A stretch of DNA of 64,000 nucleotides, taken from Neohoeflea coraliihabitans (GTDB lineage Bacteria; Pseudomonadota; Alphaproteobacteria; Rhizobiales; Rhizobiaceae). Shown here piece after piece: positions 18,793 to 28,066 of the stretch. Numbering within the stretch: the stretch's first letter is position 1; every line of letters begins with the position of its first letter. The translations under genes and the position numbers were made by a program. The DNA lies in the NCBI RefSeq assembly GCF_019334345.1, contig NZ_JAHWQX010000003.1, positions 248,001 to 312,000 on the forward strand, given 5' to 3'. Under the pieces are notes generated by a model. That model made no database searches, was not told the origin of the DNA, and saw only the letters and a list, made by a program, of their open reading frames with translations.

Positions 18793-21438
18793 ATGAACGA
18801 GACGACGCCAAGTCCCGGGCCGATAACACCGCTGGTCGACCGGGGCACGAAGCCGCGCTCGATCCTGCGCCTGCTTTTGCTGGCCGCGATCATGATCGGT
18901 ACGTCGATCTTCTTCTTCCTGTTTCAGGATCGGCTCGACAATGAGATGATGCTGGCCATTCTCGGCGCGCTCGCCGTGATCGGCATCTTCTTCCTGGTGT
19001 CGATGGTCATCGGGTTCATCGCCATCACGCCGAAATCCCAGAGCGATCCACTGGCGCGCGCCTTCATGGATTCGCACACGGAAGGTGTCCTGGTCACCGA
19101 CAGCCGTGACCGGGTGATCTACGCCAATGCGGCCTATGGCGCCTTGACCGGCCAGACGAAAAACACCGACGTGCAGTCGGTGGAGGCGCTGCTGGCGCGG
19201 TTCAAGGACTCGTCGGAAGCGGTGTACCGGCTGGCCAATGCGATGCGGGCCGGCGGATCGGGCCAGGAAGAGTTCCGCATGGTGCAGCCGCTTGCCGGCG
19301 GTGGCCAGGGGCGGCCGGCCTGGTACCGGTTGCGCGGGCGGCCATTTCCCAATCCGGAAGGCGGGGAATCCCTGCTGGGATGGCAATTGTCCGACATTAC
19401 CGGCGAACGCACCGAACAGGAGCTGGTGTTCAAGGAACTGCAGCACGCCATCGACTATCTCGATCATGCGCCGGTCGGCTTTTTCTCGGCGGACCGGGAC
19501 GGCGGCATCGCCTATATCAATGCCACGCTCGCCGACTGGCTGGGCATCGACCTGACGGCGTTTGCGCCTGGCAAGGTGATGCTGCGCGATCTGGTGGCGG
19601 GCTCGGGCATGGCGCTGATCGAATCGGTGCAGGCCGAGCCGGGGCTGAACCGGACGGCGCAGCTTGATCTCGATCTTCTCAAGGCCAACGGCCAGAGCCT
19701 TCCGGTGCGGATGATCCATCGCGTCACCGCAGCGCGTGACGGCGCGCCGGGCGAGAGCCGGACGATCGTCATCTCGCGCGAGGAAGGCGAGAACCGGCTT
19801 GATGCAGCGCATGCTGAGATGCGGTTCACGCGGTTCTTCAACAACACGCCGATGGCCATCGCCTCTGTGGATGGCGGCGGGCGGATCCTGCGCACCAACG
19901 GCCCCTTCCTGCAGATGTTCTCGGGTGTCGTCGGGCGCGACGATCTCGATCGCGGTGTCCTGTTTGAAAACGTTTTGCGCGACGGCGACCGTCCGTCGTT
20001 CCGTGAGGCGCTGGCGCAGGCAGCGGACAAGCAAGGCAAGATCGCCCCGATCGATGGCCGTGATCCGGCCAGCGACGAGCGGCATTTTCGCTATTACGTC
20101 AATGCGGTGATCGATCACAACGAGGAGACACCGGAAGAGACGGCGATCATCTATGCGGTCGAGACCACCGAGCAGAAGGCGCTCGAGGCGCAGATGGCGC
20201 AGACCCAGAAGATGAATGCTGTCGGCACGCTGGCCGGCGGCATTGCGCACGACTTCAACAATGTGCTGACGGCCATCCTCTTGTCGGCCGATCATCTCCT
20301 GCTGTCGCTGCGGCCATCGGATGCCAGCTTCGCCGATCTGATGGAGATCAAGCGCAATGCCAACCGCGCCGCGGTTCTGGTGCGCCAGCTCCTGGCCTTT
20401 TCGCGCAAGCAGACAATGCGGCCGACCGTGTTGTCGATGACCGACGTGATCGGCGATCTGCGCATGCTGATCGACCGGCTGACCGGGACGCATGTCAAGC
20501 TGGCGCTCGAATTCGGGCGCGATCTGTGGCCGGTGAAGACCGATCTGGGTCAGTTCGAGCAGGTGCTGATCAACCTGGCCGTCAATGCCCGCGATGCCAT
20601 GCCGGAAGGCGGGACGATCACGGTGCGGACCCGCAATGTCGACAGGGCGGAGAGCGAGGCGCTCAATTACCGCGGCATGGAACCGGGGGATTTCGTGCTG
20701 ATCGAGGTGCAGGACGAAGGCACCGGTATTGCCCCCGATGTCCTCGAGAAGATTTTCGAGCCGTTTTTCACCACCAAGGAGGTGGGCAAGGGCACCGGTC
20801 TCGGACTGTCGATGGTCTACGGCATCGTCAAGCAGTCCGGCGGCTACATCTTCCCCGAATCCAATGTGGGCGAGGGCACGGTATTCCGCATCTTCCTGCC
20901 GCGCCACATCGACGAGGCGGGCGACGGCGAGGCCGACGGCACGCAGCGGTCCGGCAGCGCTGATGCCGCCATGGCCGTGGCAAATGGCGAGAGCGCGGGC
21001 AGGGGCGCGGCATCGCCGGGCGGCGCGGCCAAAGCGGCGACGGAGCCGGGCGATCTGACCGGCGGGTCTGCGGTGGTGCTGCTTGTCGAGGATGAAGAGG
21101 CGGTGCGGCGCGGCGGCAAGCGGATGCTGGAGGCGCGCGGCTATGTCGTGCACGAGGCCGAGAATGGCGTCGAGGCTCTGGAGGTTCTGGCGGAACTTGA
21201 CGGCGCCATCGATATCGTGGTCTCCGACGTGGTGATGCCGGAAATGGACGGCCCGACCCTGTTGCGCGAATTGCGCAAGGATTATCCGGACATGAAGTTC
21301 ATCTTCGTGTCCGGCTATGCCGAGGACGCCTTCGCGAAAAACCTGCCCGAGGACGCCAAATTCGGCTTTTTGCCCAAGCCGTTCTCGCTCAAGCAACTGG
21401 CGATCGCGGTGAAGGAAATGCTGGAGGGGGAGGAGTGA
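18793..21438 (+). CDS. cckA: cell-cycle hybrid histidine kinase CckA
   Basis: 881-residue membrane hybrid kinase at the head of the CckA-ChpT-CtrA phosphorelay. Two membrane segments lie near residues 23-43 and 51-76. Several PAS-like domains run from about 90 to 470. The HisKA box GGIAHDFNN carries phospho-acceptor His486. The ATPase domain has [14 protein letters not shown] and [13 protein letters not shown], and the C-terminal receiver has [12 protein letters not shown] (phospho-acceptor Asp812) and Lys in FLPKPFS. Size and order match alphaproteobacterial CckA. A perfect GCGGCGC/GCGCCGC hairpin without T-run follows the stop (21455-21474). Confidence 0.95.
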   Translation: MNETTPSPGPITPLVDRGTKPRSILRLLLLAAIMIGTSIFFFLFQDRLDNEMMLAILGALAVIGIFFLVSMVIGFIAITPKSQSDPLARAFMDSHTEGVLVTDSRDRVIYANAAYGALTGQTKNTDVQSVEALLARFKDSSEAVYRLANAMRAGGSGQEEFRMVQPLAGGGQGRPAWYRLRGRPFPNPEGGESLLGWQLSDITGERTEQELVFKELQHAIDYLDHAPVGFFSADRDGGIAYINATLADWLGIDLTAFAPGKVMLRDLVAGSGMALIESVQAEPGLNRTAQLDLDLLKANGQSLPVRMIHRVTAARDGAPGESRTIVISREEGENRLDAAHAEMRFTRFFNNTPMAIASVDGGGRILRTNGPFLQMFSGVVGRDDLDRGVLFENVLRDGDRPSFREALAQAADKQGKIAPIDGRDPASDERHFRYYVNAVIDHNEETPEETAIIYAVETTEQKALEAQMAQTQKMNAVGTLAGGIAHDFNNVLTAILLSADHLLLSLRPSDASFADLMEIKRNANRAAVLVRQLLAFSRKQTMRPTVLSMTDVIGDLRMLIDRLTGTHVKLALEFGRDLWPVKTDLGQFEQVLINLAVNARDAMPEGGTITVRTRNVDRAESEALNYRGMEPGDFVLIEVQDEGTGIAPDVLEKIFEPFFTTKEVGKGTGLGLSMVYGIVKQSGGYIFPESNVGEGTVFRIFLPRHIDEAGDGEADGTQRSGSADAAMAVANGESAGRGAASPGGAAKAATEPGDLTGGSAVVLLVEDEEAVRRGGKRMLEARGYVVHEAENGVEALEVLAELDGAIDIVVSDVVMPEMDGPTLLRELRKDYPDMKFIFVSGYAEDAFAKNLPEDAKFGFLPKPFSLKQLAIAVKEMLEGEE

Positions 21439-21544
21439 TCCCGCCAGGCTCGCAGCGGCGCCTTGCAGCGCCGCATCAAGAACCCAATGCTGCCGCAATT
21501 GATTTTACAATCGCCAGCGATTCCATTTGAGGGGACACAGTCCG

Positions 21545-22192
21545 ATGAAACTGAAACTTGCCACGGTGGCCGTCACGACCATCTTTCTTGCCGCCTGCAC
21601 GACCGATCCCTATACCGGTCAGCAGAAAATCTCCAACACGGCCGGCGGCGCGACGCTCGGCGCGCTGGCGGGTGCCGGGCTCGGTACGCTGGCCGGCGGC
21701 GATGATCGCCGCAATGCGCTGATCGGCGCCGGTATCGGCGCGCTGGCCGGCGGTGCCGTCGGCAATTACATGGATCGCCAGGAGAATGAGCTGCGGGCGC
21801 AATTGCAGGGCAGCGGCGTGTCGGTGACGCGTGTCGGCAATTCGATCGTGCTCAACATGCCGTCGAACATCACCTTCGATACCGATGAGTCGGACGTGAA
21901 GCCGCAGTTCTACAACACGCTGAACTCGGTGGCGCTGGTGCTCAAGAAGTTCAACCAGTCGCTGGTCGATGTCACCGGCCACACGGATTCAACCGGCTCG
22001 GACAGCTACAATCTTGGCCTGTCGCAGCGCCGGGCGCAGTCGGTGTTCCAGTATCTGGTCAGCCAGGGCAACAATCCGCAGCGCTTTTACGTGCGCGGGG
22101 CAGGCGAATCGCAGCCGATTGCCGACAATGGCAGCGAAGCAGGCCGCGCCGCCAACCGGCGCGTCGAGATCAGGATCGTGCCGCTCAGCTAG
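21545..22192 (+). CDS. OmpA-family outer-membrane lipoprotein (YiaD-like)
   Basis: 215 residues. Lipoprotein signal with LAAC near residue 18, then a Gly/Ala-rich glycine-zipper segment (about 35-75), then a C-terminal OmpA domain with TGHTDSTGSDSYNLGLSQRR, the peptidoglycan-binding signature. It should tether outer membrane to peptidoglycan. ATG at 21545, with GAGGGG about ten bases upstream. It stands alone behind cckA and is closed by a terminator. Confidence 0.9.
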   Translation: MKLKLATVAVTTIFLAACTTDPYTGQQKISNTAGGATLGALAGAGLGTLAGGDDRRNALIGAGIGALAGGAVGNYMDRQENELRAQLQGSGVSVTRVGNSIVLNMPSNITFDTDESDVKPQFYNTLNSVALVLKKFNQSLVDVTGHTDSTGSDSYNLGLSQRRAQSVFQYLVSQGNNPQRFYVRGAGESQPIADNGSEAGRAANRRVEIRIVPLS

Positions 22193-22218
22193 AGCCAGAA
22201 CGCCTTTCTCGCCGATAC

Positions 22219-22248
22219 AGCCCGGACGGTTTGCCGCCCGGGCTTTTC
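22219..22248 (+). terminator. intrinsic terminator after the OmpA-family gene
   Basis: AGCCCGG (22219-22225) pairs with CCGGGCT (22238-22244) and is followed by a short T-run; 27 bp after the stop codon. Confidence 0.8.
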
Positions 22249-22324
22249 CTGCCTGTCTTTCGCGAGGGTTTGCGTCAGGCCGCCGGCTGCGACGGGCCCG
22301 GCGCCTTTCGACCATCGGTCCTGC

Positions 22325-23236
22325 TCAATCGGCCAGTTCGATGGCGATTTCAGCAGCGAGGCGGGCATTGTTGATGACCAGGGCGATGTTGGCATCGAGA
22401 CTGGCGCCGCCCGAGAGCTGAAAGATCCGATCGAGCAGAAAGGGTGTGACCTGCTTGCCGCCGATGTCTTCGGCGCTGGCGTCGGCCAGGGCCGCGGCGA
22501 TGTAGTCTTCCATGCGCTCGCGGGCGATCTCGTTTTCAGCGGGCAGCGGATTGGCGACCAGCAGGCCGCCATGGTTTCCGAGAGTGCGCCGGGCGCGCTC
22601 GAACCGGGCGATGGCGGCGGCGTTGTCCAGGCGCAGCGGCGCCGGCAGGCCAGCACTGCGCGACCAGAAAGCCGGCATGCTGTCCTGACCATAGGCGATG
22701 ACCGGAACGCCAAGAGTCTCAAGCACTTCCAGCGTTTTCTCGATATCGAGAATCGCCTTGGCGCCGGCCGAGACGACGATTACCGGCGTGCGCGCCAGTT
22801 CATCGAGATCGGCGGAGACATCGAAGCTGTGCTCGGCGCCGCGATGCACGCCGCCTATGCCGCCGGTGGCAAAGACCGCAATACCGGCAAGATGCGCGGC
22901 AATCATCGTGGCGGCGACGGTGGTGGCGCCGGTGCGGCCCTCGGCGATGGCAAAGGCGAGATCGGCGCGCGAGAGCTTCATGGCGTCTTCGGTGCGCGCC
23001 AGAGCGGTGATCTGCTCTTCTCTCAGGCCGACATGCAACTGACCATCGATGACGGCGATGGTCGCCGGTACGGCGCCGGCCTCGCGGATTGTTGCTTCGA
23101 CCTTGAGCGCCATGTCGCGGTTGCCGGGCCAGGGCATGCCATGCGTGATGATGGTCGATTCGAGCGCCACCACCGGCTTGCCGGCGGCGAGCGCGTCACC
23201 AACCTCGGCGGTCATCGTAAAATTGTGTGCGGCCAT
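22325..23236 (-). CDS. psuG: pseudouridine-5'-phosphate glycosidase
   Basis: 303-residue enzyme that splits pseudouridine 5'-phosphate into uracil and ribose 5-phosphate. Recognised from VALESTIITHGMPWPGN, ARADLAFAIAEGRTGATTVAATM-type core (present as LSRADLAFAI and GATTVAATMI), VFATGGIGGVHRG and VVSAGAKAILD. Start at 23236 gives the normal size of about 300 residues. The open frame continues about 145 codons upstream, but that stretch looks non-coding (Arg/Pro/His-rich). Lies 125 bp downstream of psuK. Confidence 0.93.
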   Translation of the reverse strand: MAAHNFTMTAEVGDALAAGKPVVALESTIITHGMPWPGNRDMALKVEATIREAGAVPATIAVIDGQLHVGLREEQITALARTEDAMKLSRADLAFAIAEGRTGATTVAATMIAAHLAGIAVFATGGIGGVHRGAEHSFDVSADLDELARTPVIVVSAGAKAILDIEKTLEVLETLGVPVIAYGQDSMPAFWSRSAGLPAPLRLDNAAAIARFERARRTLGNHGGLLVANPLPAENEIARERMEDYIAAALADASAEDIGGKQVTPFLLDRIFQLSGGASLDANIALVINNARLAAEIAIELAD

Positions 23237-23361
23237 GACAAATCCGTTGGCTTGAGGGCAGGGGGTTCGCCCATGCCATGAAGGCCAGGCGAAAGGCAAG
23301 GCGCAAGCCGGGCGGACGGAAAGGCTGACCGCCGGGCGGTGCGGCTGTATGCGCTGGCGCT

Positions 23362-24321
23362 TCACATATCCGGTTGCGGTGTGGCCTCTACGGCCTCGTC
23401 GAGCCGCTGGCGGGTCAGATCGGCAACGACCGGGCCGCGCACGCCAAGGGTGAGGCGCGCCAGGGCCATGCCGCGGCGTGTGCATTCGGACAGTGGCGCA
23501 CCGGTGAGATAGGCATCGATGAAGCCGGCGGCCAGGGCGTCGCCGGCGCCGGTGACATCGGCAAGGTCGGGCAGCGGCGGTGGTTTGGCGTTTATCATCT
23601 GCTGGCCGTTGAACGCGCTGAGCGGCTGCGGACCGCGGCTGATCGTGCCCCCTTTCAGGCCGAGGCCGCACAATGCCGCCAGTTCGTCATCCGCTGCGGT
23701 CGGGCGGTCGGCCTCGCCGGATTCACCCCCCGGTCGCGCAAGGGCGTTTGCCTCGGCCGCATTCATGAACAGCCAGTCAAGGCGATCGAGCAGCGGGCGC
23801 AGACGCATGACCTTGACCGGGGAAATGGCAATGGCGGCGCAGATGAGGTTGCGGGCCCGGGCTTGTTCGCTCAGCGCCAGCAGCGTTTCGGAGCGCAGAT
23901 TGCAGTCGAAAAGCAGGAGCTCGGCAGCGTCGAGTTGCGCCTGGAAGCGGGCTGACTGGATGCGGCGCGGCGACAGCAGATCGTAGATCGCCATATCGGC
24001 CAGCGCCGTGACGAGATTGCCGTCGGGCTCGAGAATGGCGGTGTAGGAGGCGGTGGCGCGGTCGAGAAAAGTGATCGGGCAATCGATGATACCGGCGTCT
24101 TCCGCCGCCGCGGCGACCTGTTCTCCGGCTGCGTCACCGCCGCGCAGCGAGACCAGCGTGACGGCATGGCCGAGCCGCGCCAGATTGCGCGCGGCATTGA
24201 AGACACCGCCGCCGGCCGCCTCCTGCCAGGCGCCGGGGTTGCTGGCACCGGTGATATGGCGGGCGTGAAGGCGCCCGGTGCGGTCGATATGGGCACCGCC
24301 AATGGCGAGAATGCGGGTCAT
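23362..24321 (-). CDS. psuK: PfkB-family kinase, probable pseudouridine kinase
   Basis: 319-residue sugar/nucleoside kinase of the PfkB (ribokinase) family. Early GGAHIDRTG and GGGVFNAARNLARLG match the first PfkB signature region; DVTGAGDALAAGF holds the catalytic Asp and anion hole. The pseudouridine assignment comes from the same-strand psuG directly downstream; together they phosphorylate and split pseudouridine from RNA turnover. No pseudouridine transporter is adjacent. Confidence 0.85.
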   Translation of the reverse strand: MTRILAIGGAHIDRTGRLHARHITGASNPGAWQEAAGGGVFNAARNLARLGHAVTLVSLRGGDAAGEQVAAAAEDAGIIDCPITFLDRATASYTAILEPDGNLVTALADMAIYDLLSPRRIQSARFQAQLDAAELLLFDCNLRSETLLALSEQARARNLICAAIAISPVKVMRLRPLLDRLDWLFMNAAEANALARPGGESGEADRPTAADDELAALCGLGLKGGTISRGPQPLSAFNGQQMINAKPPPLPDLADVTGAGDALAAGFIDAYLTGAPLSECTRRGMALARLTLGVRGPVVADLTRQRLDEAVEATPQPDM

Positions 24322-24490
24322 GGCTGCGGCAGGTGCCGGCGAATCGGCGTCATCATGCGCACCTGCGGCCGGTGTTGAGCAGCCCCGTCGGCCCCTGCAG
24401 CCTGCCGGATGTATCCCCTTGAACCATGTAGGCCGGGCAACGCGCTGATTCGGCTAGTTAAGCGATTCAGTGTTTCGGGGCTTTTCGTCA

Positions 24491-24522
24491 TGTGGAGTTT
24501 CCAAAATGATAATGACTCCACA
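24491..24522 (+). repeat. inverted repeat TGTGGAGT-N16-ACTCCACA
   Basis: Perfect eight-base arms located 54 bp before the start at 24576, in AT-richer DNA. It could be an operator, a hairpin, or part of the edge of the accessory island. Confidence 0.5.
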
Positions 24523-24575
24523 CGCTAATCGATTCCTGTCACTCTCTGCAAAAATGATTCAGGGAGCGCTTTGGT

Positions 24576-24866
24576 ATGGCAGAAAAGAAACAACTCGAAG
24601 ACACGGAAGTTCGGCAGGTTTCGCAAGAAGAATTAGAGATTGCGTACCAGGGGCCAGCTGTTTTCTCGAACAAGTTTTTCTTATCTATAACTCATTCGGG
24701 ACTGCGGGTAGCATTCGCGGAACAGAATGGGGAGGCATTGCCAGCCCAGTTTCGGACGGCTGTTGTCTTGCCTTATCAAGACGCGCTTCAGCTATCCAAA
24801 TTGCTTCAAAAGGCGATAGACGACAACGTACAACTCATTCCGCAGCAGAAATCTCCAGATGCCTGA
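24576..24866 (+). CDS. small protein, DUF3467-like
   Basis: 96 residues, ATG start. No catalytic motif. The middle (NKFFLSITHSGLRVAFAEQ) and the C-terminal QDALQLSKLLQKAIDDN helix resemble the layout of DUF3467 proteins, a short beta-strand followed by a helix; this resemblance is by eye. Base composition is clearly more AT-rich than the flanking core genes. It overlaps the next gene by eight bases (ATGCCTGA), so the two are probably made together. Function unknown. Confidence 0.6.
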   Translation: MAEKKQLEDTEVRQVSQEELEIAYQGPAVFSNKFFLSITHSGLRVAFAEQNGEALPAQFRTAVVLPYQDALQLSKLLQKAIDDNVQLIPQQKSPDA

Positions 24867-25368
24867 AAAATGGACAACAACGTCTGGCGATACCACTGGC
24901 GCCGGAGGGACTTTTTCTCCACCCTCAAGAGCCGGTGGTTCTGGTGGCCCCCGCTCTTCGCACGCCCCAGTTTTGGTCGGCGGCGGCGGCGATAGCCTTG
25001 ACTACACAATTACGCGGACGGCGCCCGAGTCGCTTCTTCGACACGATATTTCTGATGAGGAGCTAGATGTGCTCATCGGGGATGATAGCAGACCATTCGA
25101 AAAAGATATTCTTTGGGCGGCAATAGGAACAGCGGCTGGCGCTATCGCGCCTGCGATTCAAGCCGTTCATGGGCTTACAAGTGAAATGCCAAACTTTGGT
25201 TTCTGGGATTTGGCAGAATGTGTTATTTTTGCATGCGGTGCCATCGTGGCGATCATCATGGTTATTCTGATATCACGGAAGCCAAAGAAAACAGGCGCTG
25301 CCGACCTTGCGAAATCAATCCGAGAGAGAACGGCAAAAAAAGTTGGAACAACCGCTAAAGAGGTTTGA
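24859..25368 (+). CDS. small membrane protein of accessory island
   Basis: 169 residues. The first 45 are Gly/Ser/Pro/Thr-rich and likely disordered, followed by an acidic stretch and two membrane segments (about 93-113 and 120-142), ending in a Lys-rich tail. No family recognised. Coupled by an 8-bp overlap to the DUF3467-like gene. It ends 20 bp before the stop codon of the convergent transposase, so the element may have inserted just behind it. Confidence 0.55.
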   Translation: MPEKWTTTSGDTTGAGGTFSPPSRAGGSGGPRSSHAPVLVGGGGDSLDYTITRTAPESLLRHDISDEELDVLIGDDSRPFEKDILWAAIGTAAGAIAPAIQAVHGLTSEMPNFGFWDLAECVIFACGAIVAIIMVILISRKPKKTGAADLAKSIRERTAKKVGTTAKEV

Positions 25369-25388
25369 TAACCTTTTGAGTGCGATGC

Positions 25389-26291
25389 TTACGCAGCCTC
25401 CTCTTTCCCTTTCGAAACCGGACGGGGGAAAGCCTGCAAAAGAAGCTCCAGCATCAAATGCGGCTGTTTCCGAAGGTTCTGACGGAACTCGAACTCCCAA
25501 AGGTAAGTCTGCAACCACTTCGGCGAAACGGTGACGTAGGTTCCGGCGAGGGACCGCTTAACATGGCTCCAGAATGATTCGATTGTATTGGTGTGAACGT
25601 CGCCGTTCACATATTCGCCAGCGCGGTGGTTGATGGTCCCGTGCCTATAGCCAAGCTCTGACAGTTCGCCAAAGACGCGGGCTTCGTCGGTTGCAACACG
25701 CGATCCGGGCTTCACCCATTTGAAGATGGCAGGCATGACATGGCGGCGCGTGCGACCGGGAATGACCATTGTAATCGTCTCGCCGCCGCGCTCGGTTGCG
25801 CCGATCACAACCGCCTTGTCATCCTCACCGCGCTTGTCGTGGCCGCCAAAGAACGCCTTATCGACTTCTACGATGCCGCCGCCCTTGCCGCCAAGCGGGC
25901 CTTCGCCGTCGACATAACCCATATACTGGCGGATCAGGTTGCACATGCGCCACGCGGTTTTATAGGTCACGCCAATGGTGCGCTGAACTTCCTTGGCAGA
26001 CACGCCATTGCGGGAAGCGCAGAACATGAACATCACATGGAACCAGTCGCGCAATGGTGTGCGGGTGTTCTCAAACGGGGTGCCGGCGGTTGGGTAAATC
26101 TGATAGCCGCAGAAGTCGCATTCGTAGCAGCGACGTGACTTAACCCGGTGAAAATTGGCCTCCTTGCCACACTTGGCGCAAGTGTGGCGCTTGCCGTATC
26201 GGGTTTCCATGAGATGATCCAAGCAGGAATCATCATCCGGGAAGCGGTCAAGGAACTGGCGAATCGTGGGGAGTTTCGGGTTCTTGCTCAT
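25389..26291 (-). mobile_element. IS1595-family (ISXO2-like) transposase gene
   Basis: 300-residue intact transposase of the IS1595 superfamily. An N-terminal zinc ribbon has C38-x2-C41 and C55-x2-C58. The DDE-type nuclease core has VEVDKAFFGG (Asp144), VATDEARVF (Asp202) and HTNTIESFWSHVK (Glu238 or nearby Asn). ATG start with TATATAAT-like sequence just upstream on its strand. Terminal repeats are not clear: GATAACCTTTTGA (25367-25379) and the complement of 26323-26335 match at only 8 of 13 positions. A CCCCTT/AAGGGG hairpin lies at 26310-26330. The frame is complete, so the element may be active or recently acquired. Confidence 0.9.
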
Positions 26292-26410
26292 GAATTATAT
26301 ATACGCATTCCCCTTACATGTTTCAAGGGGATAAATTCGCAGCCTGCCGTTGCAGACATAAACAGAACAAATGCGAAAAAACTCCAGTGAATCAGGGGGT
26401 TGTGTCGGGG

Positions 26411-26439
26411 TTGTGCGAGCGGAACAAATCAGGTACATA
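26411..26439 (+). promoter_or_regulatory. recA promoter with SOS (LexA) box
   Basis: TTG-N11-CAA (26411-26427) matches the operator described for Rhizobium etli recA, and a GAAC-N7-GTAC (26422-26436) overlaps it. TTGTGC and TACATA with 17 bases between them give a -35/-10 pair on the same DNA, so LexA binding would cover the promoter. About 57 bp before the recA start. Confidence 0.6.
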
Positions 26440-26495
26440 TGAGCCATGAAAGCATGCATTGTGTGATGCGGCATGATAACCTAAAGGTGGACGGA

Positions 26496-27587
<1,092 letters not shown>

Positions 27588-27691
27588 GCCGCGCGGCGTC
27601 TTCGTGCGGTCCTGCGAGGAATCGGGCAGCCGGTCGGGCGCGGTGCTGCATCGTTGCGCCGAACCTTTGGTCTGACCGCATCAGCCGGGCC

Positions 27692-27719
27692 GCATCGGCC
27701 TGTCTGCATCGGCCTGTCT
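27692..27719. repeat. 14-bp direct repeat, two copies
   Basis: GCATCGGCCTGTCT occurs twice head to tail at 27692-27705 and 27706-27719, followed by the start of a third copy (GCAT). Confidence 0.8.
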
Positions 27720-27758
27720 GCATTGCGCCGTGATCCGCTTTCTTGATTTCATGATTTT

Positions 27759-27790
27759 CAGCCGCCGGCGGGTCCGGCGGCTGTTTGTTG
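27759..27790 (+). terminator. intrinsic terminator downstream of recA
   Basis: CAGCCGCCGG and CCGGCGGCTG form a perfect 10-bp stem with a five-base loop, followed by TTTGTTG. It is 170 bp after the recA stop. Confidence 0.7.
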
Positions 27791-27795
27791 TGCAT

Positions 27796-27845
27796 GCGGT
27801 TTGAGCAGGGTTTTGAACCCGCGGTTTGAGCAGGGGGTTTGAACT
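27796..27845. repeat. 25-bp direct repeat, two copies
   Basis: GCGGTTTGAGCAGGG begins at 27796 and again at 27821. The following bases (TTTTGAACC versus GGTTTGAAC) are similar, giving two imperfect 25-bp units. Confidence 0.75.
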
Positions 27846-28066
27846 GGTTTTGACCAAGATCGTCTTTCGCCCGAAGCGCTTTCGGTACGGGCGCTTGCGT
27901 GGCGTCCGGGTGGCCGGCAAGGGCGGCGCGCGTGGCGGGTAGACAGCGTTCAGGCGCGACGATAAAAGCGGCAGGCGCCGGGCCAGGGCCGATCCGGCGC
28001 ACGATCATGCCGCCTCGGGGCCATCCGCGGGCCGCAGATGGTTCAGGCAGCATCAAGGGTTTTGCG

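Larger units (their letters stand above)
27588..28066. other. recA-alaS intergenic region
   Basis: 479 bp. It contains two pairs of short direct repeats and an intrinsic terminator, listed separately. A 186-codon open frame on the minus strand spans 27496-28056 but runs through the recA end, the terminator and the repeats, so I do not treat it as a gene. Confidence 0.6.

Noticed and set aside
21455-21474. Hairpin after cckA as a terminator
   Set aside because: Perfect seven-base stem but no T-run follows.
18742-21498. 918-codon open frame antisense to cckA
   Set aside because: His/Arg/Gln/Leu-rich shadow of cckA codons, with no recognisable family.
23237-23671. 145-codon upstream extension of psuG
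   Set aside because: Arg/Pro/His/Cys-rich, overlaps psuK, and PsuG is full length from 23236.
26310-26330. CCCCTT/AAGGGG hairpin as a terminator
   Set aside because: Lies upstream of the transposase start and has no T-run in either direction; more likely part of the element's end.
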